Position numbers and translations under genes: made by a program. This document shows, piece by piece, positions 1 to 10,702 of a DNA stretch of 64,000 nt. The stretch spans positions 868,001 through 932,000 of the forward strand of contig CAJFCJ010000017.1 in NCBI GenBank assembly GCA_904063045.1. Reading direction: 5' to 3'. The DNA is from Dimorphilus gyrociliatus. Its lineage: Eukaryota > Annelida > Polychaeta > Dinophilidae. The notes beneath the pieces were generated by a model. That model was not told where the DNA came from and did not search any database. It saw only the letters and a list, made by a program, of their open reading frames with translations. Numbering within the stretch: position 1 is the first letter of the stretch; every line of letters starts with the position of its first letter.

Positions 1-2
1 TG

Positions 3-1598
3 AGGAGAACTCACATGCAATACAATCAACATCAACGTCAAATCGAACAAATGGAAAGTGAAGAACTGCAATACCAAAAGAAAATGAGAACTGAAATGAT
101 GAATTTAGAGGAGCAAGTTTGCATTGTTAGAAAAGATAACGAACTCTTAAAACAACAAAACGAACAGATATCCGCAAGCACAGAGCAATTGGGGCCCATC
201 AATCGTGAAATGAGACAATTAATATCTCAGTTAAGGACTCATAGTGATCAACAAAAAACTGAGATTGCGCGTTATAAGAAAAAAGTTCGTGAGTTACAAT
301 ATCGAATTGAAGAGATACAACAAAATGCCCAAGAAGCCTCAAATATTATCAGCGAAGAAATTATGCCAATGAAAACCGAACCCGAGATAATAGAACAACA
401 GAGCTCACCGCCAGAGCCAGGCGAAACAAGAGACGACGGAGAAGTTGAAGAACCAGATGACGATGAAAAGGATTCCAAGTCTTCTATAACCCCCGAAAGA
501 GTATCTTTGTCGAATGATAGTGAATCTGATTTAAAATCTCAATTGAAAGCTGCTCTCGATTCAAATAAAGAGTTGAAGTTATTGCTAGATACATTCAAGG
601 CTGCTTCTAAGGAAAATAGAGATAAAGCAACACTAATGGCTGGAGAAAAGAGAGCAAAACAAGAAGTTGAAGAGCTGAAAATGATTATTAAAAAATTAGA
701 GAAAGAAAATCATTCGAGTAGATCGAACCATTCAGACTCAAATATTGATCATGAACAATTAGCAAACAAAAATAGAAAGATTGCACACATGGAAAAGCAA
801 ATAGCCAATTTAAAAAGTGATTTGCAAGCTAAAGAAGAGCAAGAAAATGCTCTATTGAGTGAAATGGATGTTACTGGGGAAGCTCTAGATGAGACCCGAG
901 ACCAAAATTATCGTCTTTTAACAGAATTGAAAGAAAAAGATGATGCCAATATAAATTTAATGTCTGAAAGGCTAAAAGCTCAACAAACCGTTCGATTGTT
1001 GAAAGAGGAGAAAAAACAATTAGCTGAAGAGATACAAATTCTTGCTCAGCAATTAGATGCTCAAAATGAAGTTGTTAGAAGTTTGGAAGAGAAAGAAAGA
1101 GGACTCATAGCAACTTTAACATGCTACGAGAAAGAAAGTAATACGAAACAAATGGCACTTGAAAATCAAAAACGCAAGGCAGTTGAATGTTCTCAAGCAG
1201 CTGCCGATTTAAAACTACAAGTAGAAAAATATCAGACTCAACTAAAAGAAGCTCAAGTTGCTGTTGCGGAGAAAACAACTGTCCTCGAACGGGAAATGTT
1301 TAAGCATAAACGACTAAAAGAAGAAGTTGCTAGTTCAAGAAAGAAATTAGAAAGAGCCAAAAAGATAGAGCAAGCTAGTTCAGCCGACGAAGTACTTATG
1401 GAAGAAATAAAGGAATATAAAGAGCAATTAACTTGTCCTTCTTGTAAAGTGAAAAAGAAAGATGCTGTCCTAACAAAGTGTTTTCACGTTTTCTGTTTGG
1501 ATTGCTTAAAAGTTCGATATGAAACAAGGCAACGTAAATGTCCAAAATGTAACGCAGGCTTTGGAGCCCATGATTATCATCGTCTATATTTGACTTGA
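3..1598 (+). CDS. BRE1: E3 ubiquitin ligase BRE1 (RNF20/RNF40), C-terminal part
   Basis: This is the 3' part of BRE1, the nuclear RING E3 ligase that with RAD6/UBE2A monoubiquitinates histone H2B during transcription. The frame is open to the left edge, so the N-terminus lies outside the window; the first ATG here, at 15, is probably internal. Most of the visible ~530 residues are heptad-rich coiled coil with an acidic, Ser-rich patch near residues 130-175. The last ~56 residues form a C3HC4 RING: CPSC, then the histidine-containing CFHVFCLDC, then CPKC, ending in the BRE1-typical tail GAHDYHRLYLT. Motif order and the tail identify BRE1 rather than another RING protein. A candidate AATAAA lies at 1749-1754. 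Family assignment is secure; 5' completeness is unknown. Confidence 0.93.
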   Translation, partial: RRTHMQYNQHQRQIEQMESEELQYQKKMRTEMMNLEEQVCIVRKDNELLKQQNEQISASTEQLGPINREMRQLISQLRTHSDQQKTEIARYKKKVRELQYRIEEIQQNAQEASNIISEEIMPMKTEPEIIEQQSSPPEPGETRDDGEVEEPDDDEKDSKSSITPERVSLSNDSESDLKSQLKAALDSNKELKLLLDTFKAASKENRDKATLMAGEKRAKQEVEELKMIIKKLEKENHSSRSNHSDSNIDHEQLANKNRKIAHMEKQIANLKSDLQAKEEQENALLSEMDVTGEALDETRDQNYRLLTELKEKDDANINLMSERLKAQQTVRLLKEEKKQLAEEIQILAQQLDAQNEVVRSLEEKERGLIATLTCYEKESNTKQMALENQKRKAVECSQAAADLKLQVEKYQTQLKEAQVAVAEKTTVLEREMFKHKRLKEEVASSRKKLERAKKIEQASSADEVLMEEIKEYKEQLTCPSCKVKKKDAVLTKCFHVFCLDCLKVRYETRQRKCPKCNAGFGAHDYHRLYLT

Positions 1599-2143
1599 AA
1601 AAAATGTATTTTGTGAATATGATTTTAGTTGTGTAGACAAGATTTTAGACTTAAACAGTATCCTTCATACAAGTTGTATACCGTTTCTGTCTATGTTAAC
1701 AATTTCTTTCATGTATATATTGTAAACAATATCATTCGCATAGATTTAAATAAATTAACAAATTAAATATATAGGATTGTAAGTATGTATACATTCTATA
1801 CGTATTCAATTAAATCATCGCTCCCAGCAGTACATGCCCCTTTGCTTATGGAGAACGGTAATTAATATAAACAAAGGAAGAATAATCTACAATGATAATG
1901 GTTCCTTTTGTTTTTTTGATTAGTTTCATACTAATTGAGTTAAAGTAAATTAAGCAACTGAGTTCAAAGAGACTTCAGAGTAATCATATCGGGATAATCT
2001 TCCATAGTGAATATTTCACGTAGTGATAATAATTAATACCAAAAATAATTAGAATGTATTAGCCTTTTTTTTTATAGAAATGTGTACGTCTTGTATTTAA
2101 ATCTCAACAAATAGAAGTATAAACTGCGATTGCTTAAAACTAA
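1599..2143. other. AT-rich spacer between convergent BRE1 and ammonium transporter
   Basis: No supported ORF. It holds the 3' ends of two convergent genes; an AATAAA hexamer at 1749-1754 is a plausible BRE1 polyadenylation signal. Nothing else is recognised. Confidence 0.6.
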
Positions 2144-3496
2144 CTAATTTACATGGAACACTTGGAATCCGAATGATGATCTCCTTCGAGATTTATTCTG
2201 TTTGATATCTATTCCGTTGTCGAATTTTACAAGTCCATGCTCAGTGTAATCTGCTCCGAGAATTTCATCTTCAGATGACATTCGCAGTCCAACAGCTTTC
2301 TTAATAATACTTAAAAGTATTATTGAACACATTGCACTCCAGGCCGCTATGCAAACAAGAGCCAAAATTTGAACACCTAGTAGATAAACCCCTCCCCCGT
2401 GAAATAGTCCAGCCCTTCCTCTAGTTACGTCTTCGATTGGATCAATATCAGCAAACAGACCGACAACAATCATTCCCCAAATACCGCCAATTCCATGAAC
2501 AGCGAAAGCCCCAACTGGATCGTCTACTTTGAAATATTTAAAAATGGGATTCACAATAAAACTCAAAATTGCTGCAAGTGATCCTGATAAAATCGCTTCC
2601 CATGGACGAATTACAGCACAGCCCGCTGTAACGCTTACCAGGGATGTAAGAACAGAGTTAACTAAATCTGTTACTACAAATTTGCGCTTGTTAATTATCC
2701 AGCTAAACAACATTCCAGATACACCACCACCCATTGATGCTGTTATTGTAGTGACTGCTGACTTGGCTGCCAATATCCATTTTCCACCGGAAATACCAAA
2801 CGTACTTCCACAATTAAATCCTAACCAACCCCACCAAAGCATAAACATGCCTATTAACGAATTAGTGGGGTTACCAGGAGGATCGAGTTTTCCGCCGTCA
2901 TATTTTCCTTGTCTTGGTCCTAACATAACAGCGGCAACAAGAGCCGAAACAGCCCCGAGGACGTGAACTCCACCGGATCCTGCAATATCTACAACACCAA
3001 GATCTCGAAGGAAACCTCCGTCGACCCACAGCCAATGAGCACTCACGCAATAAACCCAAGTGTTTGTTAATGAATATAAGATGTAAGCTGTCAATTTTGT
3101 CCTTTCAGCCATTGCACCAGAAACTATTGTTGTTGCTGTAGTTGCAAACGATAATTGAAAGATGAAAGTTGAATAAACTATGCCCATTTCCTTTTCATTT
3201 TCTGAATCAAGTAGGAAGCTCCCAACTCCACAAAATGCATTAGCGTACTTTCCTTGACCGAAAGTTAATCCATAACCAAACGCCCAGTAAGTTATGCCGC
3301 CAAAAACGACATCGACAGCGTTCTTTACCATAATATTTACTTCATTTTTTGCTGACACACATCCGGCTTCCAAGAGACCGAAGCCTGATTGCATGGTAAA
3401 AATAATGAAGGAAGATGTTAATATCCATGTTGCGTCATCCCAAGTCATTTGTGGATCCTCCGTGGGGAGACGTGTTTCATTTTGGTTACAGGGCAT
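2144..3496 (-). CDS. Ammonium transporter, AMT/MEP family
   Basis: A single-exon 450-residue membrane protein that should carry ammonium/ammonia across the plasma membrane. About 11 hydrophobic segments span residues ~25-410. Family hallmarks are visible: an early FTMQSGFGLLEAG segment, DIAGSGGVH near residue 170 (the conserved Asp and first pore His region), and AVHGIGGIWG near residue 332 containing the second pore histidine. The GGVH and AVHGIGG forms match the animal and plant AMT1-like branch rather than the Rh glycoproteins. The C-terminus is a cytosolic tail with an RRRSSFG patch. The ATG at 3496 opens directly into the N-terminal segment. It is divergent from EGR, so the CRE-rich spacer could serve either gene. 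Lack of introns is notable in a window where most genes have several. Confidence 0.93.
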   Translation of the reverse strand: MPCNQNETRLPTEDPQMTWDDATWILTSSFIIFTMQSGFGLLEAGCVSAKNEVNIMVKNAVDVVFGGITYWAFGYGLTFGQGKYANAFCGVGSFLLDSENEKEMGIVYSTFIFQLSFATTATTIVSGAMAERTKLTAYILYSLTNTWVYCVSAHWLWVDGGFLRDLGVVDIAGSGGVHVLGAVSALVAAVMLGPRQGKYDGGKLDPPGNPTNSLIGMFMLWWGWLGFNCGSTFGISGGKWILAAKSAVTTITASMGGGVSGMLFSWIINKRKFVVTDLVNSVLTSLVSVTAGCAVIRPWEAILSGSLAAILSFIVNPIFKYFKVDDPVGAFAVHGIGGIWGMIVVGLFADIDPIEDVTRGRAGLFHGGGVYLLGVQILALVCIAAWSAMCSIILLSIIKKAVGLRMSSEDEILGADYTEHGLVKFDNGIDIKQNKSRRRSSFGFQVFHVN

Positions 3497-3712
3497 GCTT
3501 GTAACAACTGATTAAATAGTACATAGTTTGTCAAGGAGGGGAAGAGCGCCATCTATCGTCCATCGTTTTCATATTAATCTTTTCTCGCTTATTGACAAGC
3601 ATCAATATAGAGCGACGTCTATTTATAGTAATCCCACTTTACGCTGTCTTACTGCAACCTTAGTTGTCTTGTTTATGACAAAATGACAAACTAAGTGATT
3701 ATCATCAGATGA

Positions 3713-3720
3713 TGACGTCA
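3713..3720. promoter_or_regulatory. Consensus CRE (TGACGTCA), AMT-EGR spacer
   Basis: Perfect palindromic cAMP-response element, a CREB/ATF site, about 220 bp upstream of the AMT start and 930 bp upstream of the EGR start. First of three identical copies in this spacer. Confidence 0.6.
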
Positions 3721-4014
3721 TTGTAGTGCTTGTGAGAAAACAAATTAAGCTAAATGTATTTTGGTCAATTATATTTTTGTTCTTTTTATAGCCATTACTG
3801 GAAAATTGATTATAAAAACTAGGTCATCTGTATTATATATGTATGTACCATTACCAAATACGGTATATCCCGATCAATGACACTTGGAAAGAGCGGTTAG
3901 GAAAGGTAGCCTTAACGTAAGGTTTCGAAACATCTAAAATACGTTGACGTATAAAATTGTAGCATCTAACTGAAATATTCTCTGAAGTTTTCAGACGAAT
4001 CAGTCTAGGCCACG

Positions 4015-4022
4015 TGACGTCA
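4015..4022. promoter_or_regulatory. Consensus CRE overlapping a CACGTG E-box
   Basis: Perfect TGACGTCA. The CACGTG E-box at 4011-4016 overlaps its first two bases, giving a composite bZIP/bHLH site. Second of three copies upstream of EGR. Confidence 0.6.
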
Positions 4023-4238
4023 TTGGCCGAATAGTTTAGATAATTTAGATTATCTTTTTCTTTTTTCTAAAAACAAGCCTTATTGTTTCCATTCTACTAC
4101 TATGAAGAAAACTACAATATGATAATTTAGAGAAACTTAAGCGTTTTGTTTTTTCTTTTCACCTTGGGAGAGAATATAAGGCAATGTATATTCATATCTA
4201 TTACGGCGGAAATAGGAATCCAAATACGGCAAATGTCG

Positions 4239-4270
4239 TGACGTCATCGGAAGGTACCTACCATATAAGG
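4239..4270. promoter_or_regulatory. Composite CRE - ETS - CArG (serum response) element upstream of EGR
   Basis: Within 32 bp there are a perfect CRE (4239-4246), an ETS core CGGAAG (4248-4253) and a perfect CArG box CCATATAAGG (4261-4270). An ETS core beside a CArG box is the layout bound by SRF with a ternary complex factor in vertebrate immediate-early promoters, EGR1 included. It lies about 240 bp upstream of the TATA box. The sites are read directly; the function is inferred from known EGR1 promoter logic. Confidence 0.7.
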
Positions 4271-4457
4271 AGATATTAAGAATTCTCGATAAGTAATCGG
4301 TTTTGATTGATAATATTTAGTAGAGTAAACTTATATTTTATCATTCCATATCTATATGAATATTTATTTGAAAAATATATGAAAAGTAAGACAATAAAGC
4401 GCCGGAAATAATCGAGTATTTTTCATACATATTTAAATGAGGAAGCTATGCAAGCTG

Positions 4458-4508
4458 ATTGGCTGTCAGGCAGAGCGTATTCTTGTGAAGCGCTGCTGAG
4501 TATATATA
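4458..4508 (+). promoter_or_regulatory. EGR core promoter: inverted CCAAT box and TATA box
   Basis: ATTGG (inverted CCAAT, NF-Y type) is at 4458-4462 and TATATATAAG begins at 4501, about 40 bp downstream. A start site near 4530-4535 would leave a ~115 nt 5' UTR before the ATG at 4649. It is one of the clearest TATA promoters in the window and fits an inducible gene. Confidence 0.65.
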
Positions 4509-4648
4509 AGGCAGTTTCATTCATAAAATCGTAAACGAGAGGTTAGTGTTGAGCAGTGTAGATCATTGCATAACTTTTATCCTCACCGAGAATACAAGCA
4601 GCCGTGGCGCAGCGTGATAACCCCAAACACAAGAGTGGAGACGACGAG

Positions 4649-5602
4649 ATGATCATGGATAGTATAGACACCTTTGCTGCTTCCGGAGCAACTTTAATGC
4701 CGGATCCTGTTGGAAGTATGTCCTTTGAAGCATTTTCAACGGATAATGATGAAATTTCAAGCTGTTTAGCAAGCGGTTAGTTGAATTTTTTTCTATTATT
4801 ATTTTTTAATTGTTACAATAGAATTAATAAAAGATTTTTTTATATAATAAAGTAAATAAAACACTTGGTTTAATTTTTATTATTTGCATTTCTAAAAAAG
4901 CATATTTATGACCCTGTCATATTTCCAACAGCCGTTGCTTTACCCGATCAAGTATCAACAGGAGAGCAATGCGTTACCTACAAAGGCGTATTCTCGACGA
5001 CAGCGCCGTCACTCAGTCCCTTATTTATAAACCTGCTGGCGCAGGGCAACCAACCCGATGACTTGATGTCAGAGGCGTCCGAGACGCTCTCAGTTACAAA
5101 TACCCCACCTCCACCACCTTATTCCGAACCACATCATATTTCTTTACCCGATTTGGGTGCAGGAGTCTTGAGAGGTATAAATATAAAGGAAGAGGAGTCG
5201 CCTGCGGCGTCTTCCTGCTCCTTGGCTCAACCGAAGATGAGAAAGTATCCCTCAAGACCAAGTAAGACTCCGTTGCACGAACGTCCTTACGCCTGCCCAA
5301 GCGAAACTTGCGATAGAAGATTCTCCCGTTCTGATGAGCTAACTAGACATATTCGAATTCATACTGGTCAAAAGCCGTTTCAATGTCGGATCTGTATGCG
5401 GGCTTTTTCCAGATCCGATCATCTGACTACGCATATTCGAACGCATACGGGCGAAAAGCCTTTCGCCTGCGAGCAATGTGGAAGAAAATTCGCCAGATCA
5501 GATGAGAAGAAGAGGCATTCTAAAGTTCACTTGAAGCAGAAGAAGAAATCGCCTCCCTCAGCAACGGCTGTTGCTCCAACTATTGTTACAACCTCCAGTT
5601 AA
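4649..5602 (+). CDS. EGR: Early growth response zinc-finger transcription factor (EGR)
   Basis: Two exons, 4649-4775 and 4932-5602, encode 265 residues. EGR is an immediate-early nuclear factor that binds GC-rich sites and links growth-factor or activity signals to transcription. Three tandem C2H2 fingers occupy residues ~176-260. The DNA-contacting helices RSDELTR, RSDHLTT and RSDEKKR, the linkers HTGQKPF and HTGEKPF and the [13 protein letters not shown] opening are EGR signatures. A VTYKGVFS segment just after the splice junction resembles the NAB-corepressor-binding R1 region of vertebrate EGRs. A Pro-rich [10 protein letters not shown] follows near residue 92. The protein is much shorter than vertebrate EGR1 (about 540 residues), mainly in the activation region. 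The donor GTTAGT and an acceptor ending CAACAG bound a 156 nt intron, and the phase closes. Confidence 0.93.
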
Positions 5603-5967
5603 AGAAAAAAGGTCTTTTGTATACGCTTTTCTTTTTTAAAAACTTTTTCGAATTAGCGCTGGTTCGCAAGGGTCTTTTTTCAATTTTCTAATTTATTCAT
5701 GAACAAAAATGTCTAATTGTATAGTTGTTTCTCTTGGAAATTTAGATGTGTGTCGTCTGGTACATACATTTGACTCTTTTCATTATTTTTAGAAATTTTT
5801 TAATTGTTAAAATGTCTGTTTCAAGCAAAAGCTTGATGAAAATAAACACTCTTGTCAATATATTTGAAAGACTATTTATATATACACAATGGAGTATCTC
5901 TAATGACGTCAGTACTATAGGATATACCTATACCTAGGCGAACGGCCTAAGCTTAAACTAGAGCGCT
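5603..5967. other. EGR 3' region and GTPBP3 promoter, with a CRE at 5904-5911
   Basis: No supported ORF. A perfect TGACGTCA lies at 5904-5911, about 57 bp upstream of the GTPBP3 ATG, where it could act as a proximal promoter element. Confidence 0.55.
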
Positions 5968-7323
5968 ATGCAACTATTTCCGGTGGGCTTTTCTCGCTTT
6001 TTTTCAACGATTTTTGCTCTTTCCTCTGGTCAGGGGAAATGTGGAGTTGCAGTTTTTAGGGTAACAGGACCTAAAGCACGAAATGTTCTTTTTCAACTGA
6101 CAAAAATGCGTAAATTACCGATTTCAAGGAAATCTCTATTGAGGAATGTCTATAATCCCATATCGAACGATCGAATTGACCAGGCACTGGTGACGTGGTT
6201 CCCTGCACCCGCTAGCTTTACAGGCGAAGACTGTGTTGAAATACACGCGCACGGAGGCAAGGCCGTTGTCTCTGCTATTTTACAATCTCTTTCAAATTTG
6301 CCCGACTTTCGGCCGGCAGAAGCGGGCGATTTCACAAAAAGGGCGTTTACTAACGGTAAATTGGATTTGACTCAGGTCGAGGCACTCGCTGACCTTATAG
6401 CGGCTGAAACTGAAGCTCAGAGAAGCCTAGCTATACGGCAGTTGGGAGGAGAATTAGGCTTATTGTACGAACAGTGGAGGAGGGATTTAATCGAATGTTG
6501 TGCTTTTATTGAAGCCTATATTGATTTCGGGGAAGAAGAAAACTTAGATTTCGATATAAAGGTGAATGACCGCATAAAGTGCTTATCGAACGAAATTAAG
6601 TGTCACCATTCAGAGACAAAAAATGCTGAACGTATACGTGTTGGTGTTAAAGTGGCAATTTTAGGACGACCAAACGTGGGAAAGAGTAGTCTTTTTAATC
6701 GATTAGTGGGTAGGGAAAGGGCAATCGTATCACCATACGCTGGTACCACTAGGGATATCCTGGATGCTGCTCTTGACATAAATTCATACGCTGTAATCCT
6801 TACTGACACTGCAGGCCTACGAGACGACATGAAAATTGATATTGTAGAACAGGAAGGTATAAAGCGGGCCATACAAACAGCTTCTGAAGCCGATTTAAAA
6901 CTATTAGTTGTGGATGCTACGGACGGGGATGTTCCTTCTGAAATAAAAACTGATGAAAATACTATCATCATTTGGAATAAAGTAGATCTTTTAAAAGAAC
7001 CAATTGTCCAAGATGGCATTAAGTTATCTTGTAAAACTGGAAATGGTATGGATGAATTAATTGAAACATTGAGTGAAAAAGTAGAACACTTATGTATCAA
7101 TCCAAATTCACCGAATCCAATATCATCAAATGCCCGACATTCGTATCATTGTAAATTATGCTTGGAGAGTTTAGAAAATTATTCAAAGCTAATTAAACAA
7201 GATATAGTATTAGCGGCCAATGAACTTCAAATAGCTATAAATCATATGTCCAAATTAACTGGAACAATAACTAATGATGATATATTAAATGTAATTTTTA
7301 GTGAATTTTGTATTGGCAAATAA
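5968..7323 (+). CDS. GTPBP3: tRNA modification GTPase GTPBP3 (MnmE/TrmE/MSS1), mitochondrial
   Basis: A single exon of 451 residues. With MTO1 this GTPase makes the wobble U34 modification (5-taurinomethyluridine type) of mitochondrial tRNAs. The first ~20 residues are basic and hydrophobic without acids, typical of a mitochondrial presequence. Next comes the tetrahydrofolate-binding N-domain (GVAVFRVTGP; FTGEDCVEIHAHGG), then a helical domain into which the G domain is inserted: G1 GRPNVGKSS near residue 230, G2 GTTRD, G3 DTAGLRD, G4 NKVD. The protein ends FCIGK, the C-x-G-K motif that carries the catalytic cysteine of MnmE. Length and motif set match the family fully. Confidence 0.96.
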   Translation: MQLFPVGFSRFFSTIFALSSGQGKCGVAVFRVTGPKARNVLFQLTKMRKLPISRKSLLRNVYNPISNDRIDQALVTWFPAPASFTGEDCVEIHAHGGKAVVSAILQSLSNLPDFRPAEAGDFTKRAFTNGKLDLTQVEALADLIAAETEAQRSLAIRQLGGELGLLYEQWRRDLIECCAFIEAYIDFGEEENLDFDIKVNDRIKCLSNEIKCHHSETKNAERIRVGVKVAILGRPNVGKSSLFNRLVGRERAIVSPYAGTTRDILDAALDINSYAVILTDTAGLRDDMKIDIVEQEGIKRAIQTASEADLKLLVVDATDGDVPSEIKTDENTIIIWNKVDLLKEPIVQDGIKLSCKTGNGMDELIETLSEKVEHLCINPNSPNPISSNARHSYHCKLCLESLENYSKLIKQDIVLAANELQIAINHMSKLTGTITNDDILNVIFSEFCIGK

Positions 7324-10300
7324 TAATTGATATTATTATTGTCTTAATTACTCTTTTCATAGAAAAGCATGAATTTCTATAAATAGATAAAAAAATAAAA
7401 GTAAAAAAAAAAATAGATAGAAGTGGGAAATTGAAAATCCATCTATATAAAAAAAAAAAAGAAAATAGGAGAAAGGTATCAAAATCATATATGAATGAAT
7501 ATAATCAAAGAAAAAAAAGAGATAACAACATTAACGACCCAACTTCTTTAACCTTTGAACTATACAAAGAAAAATAAAATTCAAAAATATTTTATTACTT
7601 TGTTTTTTATTGTTGAAAGAAATAAAAACAAGAAAAATATTTTTTCCAAAAAAAAAAAAGTAACAGCATGAATTTTAATCATAAAATAGAAATTATGTTG
7701 AAAATTATATGATATATATATTATTGTTATATAACTGTATATGTATTGTTCTAATATCTATATCTCATTCACATCTTTTTATTCAACTGTCTAAAAGTTG
7801 TAGAATCTAACGGTTGATGAACTATAGAACTTTTATTAGTGAACTAAAAATTTGACAAGAAGCGTAGGAATTTCCTTGAAAGCTGTATAGTTGTAATAAT
7901 TGATCGATCCCTTTACAGGGGCGGTTATAGATAAATAATAAAAAAAAAGCTTCGTGGAAACTGGTAAGAAATAATTAATCCTGTAACAATGAATGAGAAT
8001 AAAAAAACATTTCAAGTTAACGATAGGTCAATCACACTTTGTATGTAAACGTTTGTAAGGCAATACTTAAGTGATATTCTTGAACGCTTGTAAGTCAATT
8101 TAGATACGTTGTGGAAAAAAAAAACCAATTAAATCACAATTCTAAATGTATATAATACATATATATTGTCTGCCATTTTCTGTGATATCTGATAGAAAAT
8201 CGCTCAACATAATAACAAAGGGAAATTATTAATTTAAAATTGTGTATTGTCTCTCAACTACTCATGCTTATTGCCAATAAAAGATTGAAATGTTTTTGTT
8301 TTAAACATCAAAATAACATCACTAATTTAGTAATTACAGTTAATAATTAAAGAAAGTTAATAGGAATTACTTAATGCTCATAGGGAGGGGGAGGGTAGAC
8401 ATTGTGAAACCTTTTGTTTACAAAAACTATAACCAATTATCTCCTTTCCTTGAAAAGTGAAAACAACTTAGCTCTTAATTATCAATGTAGCTTCGATTAT
8501 CAAACTAATTTGTTGTTTATGTTTTTTAATAAAGTTAATTTTTGAATAATGAGCAGGTGTGCAGTTTCAAACGTTTTTGTGGTGTAATTAAAGACCAGAG
8601 ATCGTTATATCGTCAATTTAAAAAAAAATAATAATAATCTATATTACATATAAAACTTCTTATACTGGCACGGGTACAACAATTTTTTTAGTCTGTGGAA
8701 CAGATGTCATTTTGTGTGTTGGGGGGGAGGGGAAATGCCAAATGTTTTTTTTTTCGAACCTATTGTACAACTATGCAGAAGTAAGCTATATTTGTTAGTA
8801 TAACACACTTTCTTGGTAATCACGAGGGGACAACAAGACAAGTACTGCCGTTGACCTTTTATTCTGTTCAATACTTTTGTAATCTATAACAACTCAAGGA
8901 TTACTTTACGTATAGACAGAATGGAGTAGGGTGGCATAATCTGATTAAATAAAAATAGTATGCATATATATATATATATATATCGTACATACTATATATA
9001 TATATACAAAAACTACAAGTATATATAATTATGGGAAGATTTATTTCAAAAATAATTAATAATATAAACTAATAAAATATTACTAAATCTATAAATAGCT
9101 TTTATATTTTTTTCTACAATAAATCTATAACTTTAATTAACAGTTTGTCATTTTTTTTTAATTAAAAAAATAATAATTCCCGCTTACGTAAAGACTTTTA
9201 AAATGTGTCAACACGAATATTCTAATAATCTAAAATGGCAATCATAATAATAATAATAATAAAAATACCTTTTTCACTTCAATAGATTCTTACAGATGTA
9301 AACTAAAAATAAAGACCTGACAATTTCTTCCTATATATATATATATATATTTACTGAAATGTATAATATTTCAATGAATATTCATCTTTTTTTTCTTTAT
9401 ATATACAGTATATATATACATATATACAATACATATAAATAGAAATTAATACTTTTTTACAATTTAATTTTAAAGGAAGTATTTTATAATCGATAAAGGA
9501 ATGAAAAGTAATAGGGGGAAATTTTACACATCTAGCTATTTTGAAATTTTAACCATTTTTTATTTATTAAAGTTAATGGAAAAAAGTAAATATCTACTTT
9601 ATTTATAGATTCCTATACGATGAGGTTTTGGTATAACTTTTCATATATTTACAGAATAGTTTATACATATATGTTTATAATTCCAGCATTATAATACTAT
9701 ATAACGTATAGTAGATGTATGGAAATATTGTATTTATTATGTTTTCTTTTTGTATAATAAATATGTTTTTCGTTACATTATAGAAATTTTTTAAAACTAC
9801 CAAGAACCATTCTCCATCAATTGAAATGCGCAATTTTTTTAACCATGTTAATTGTTTTTTTTTCTACATTTCTTACTATTTATCTCTCTCTCTCTCTATC
9901 ACCTATTCGACAGGTGTTACTTTGTTAATTACGAAGTATTTTTTTTTTTGGTAAATAATTGATATCGGTCGAAAGTTGAATACTTTGTCCGACATAAAAT
10001 CTATCCTGCAAAAAATTGACATGAACTTAGAATTATTCTAAGCGCTATCGGTAAATATTGATTTGTGATTTGCTTTTCGGACACTTTAGGCAATTGATCT
10101 TCAAAGAATTGATACATAAAACCTAGTTTTGAGAAATGATTGTTCGTCGTAAACCTTATTCATACTTTTCTAGTAAAGCTTTTATAGCGAGTCAGTTACC
10201 CTTTTATTGTTATTGTTATTGTTATTTTCGTAGGTGTTTTTTTTTTTATAAAAAAAAATTTGCACCCTTTTTACTATTATTACTATATTTATAATTATTG

Positions 10301-10702
10301 TTACTATCTAACAAGAGTCAAATAGAATAAAAAAAAATGCTAAATATAAACTAACACAAAGTAAAATTGACTAGATTGGAAAAAGAAGAGAGGCCTATTG
10401 CTGACTTTGCAGCTATAAATCATTAATATCAAAGCTGGAAGATTAATTCAACGGTCATCGACCTTTGTGACTCGTTACAGACCAGACTCGACAAATTTGA
10501 ACTTGTTTTGAACTGAACTTCCACTTTTACAAGAAACTCATTTCGAAGAAACTAATTATTGATAAATATTTACCGTTGTATTTTAGATAATTGATAGATA
10601 TTAGTCACATTGATTAACATATGAAAACGGAAGACTGCAAGTGATATTCAGATATAGTTTTTTCCTTTTTTTCCTTGCTTTTCAGCTGTTTTTTCCCTGG
10701 GA
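7324..10702. other. 3.4 kb AT-rich gene-free spacer
   Basis: No convincing ORF, splice structure or RNA gene was seen. It contains poly-A/T tracts, short TA runs near 8967 and 9333, an ATA triplet run near 9245, a CT run near 9885 and a TTATTG hexamer run near 10206. It separates the 3' ends of GTPBP3 and the kinesin, so it includes both 3' UTRs. Its length is unusual for this compact neighbourhood. Confidence 0.5.

Noticed and set aside
2529-2966. 145-codon plus-strand ORF
   Set aside because: Antisense shadow of the ammonium transporter.
6603-7100. 165-codon minus-strand ORF
   Set aside because: Antisense shadow of the GTPBP3 G domain.
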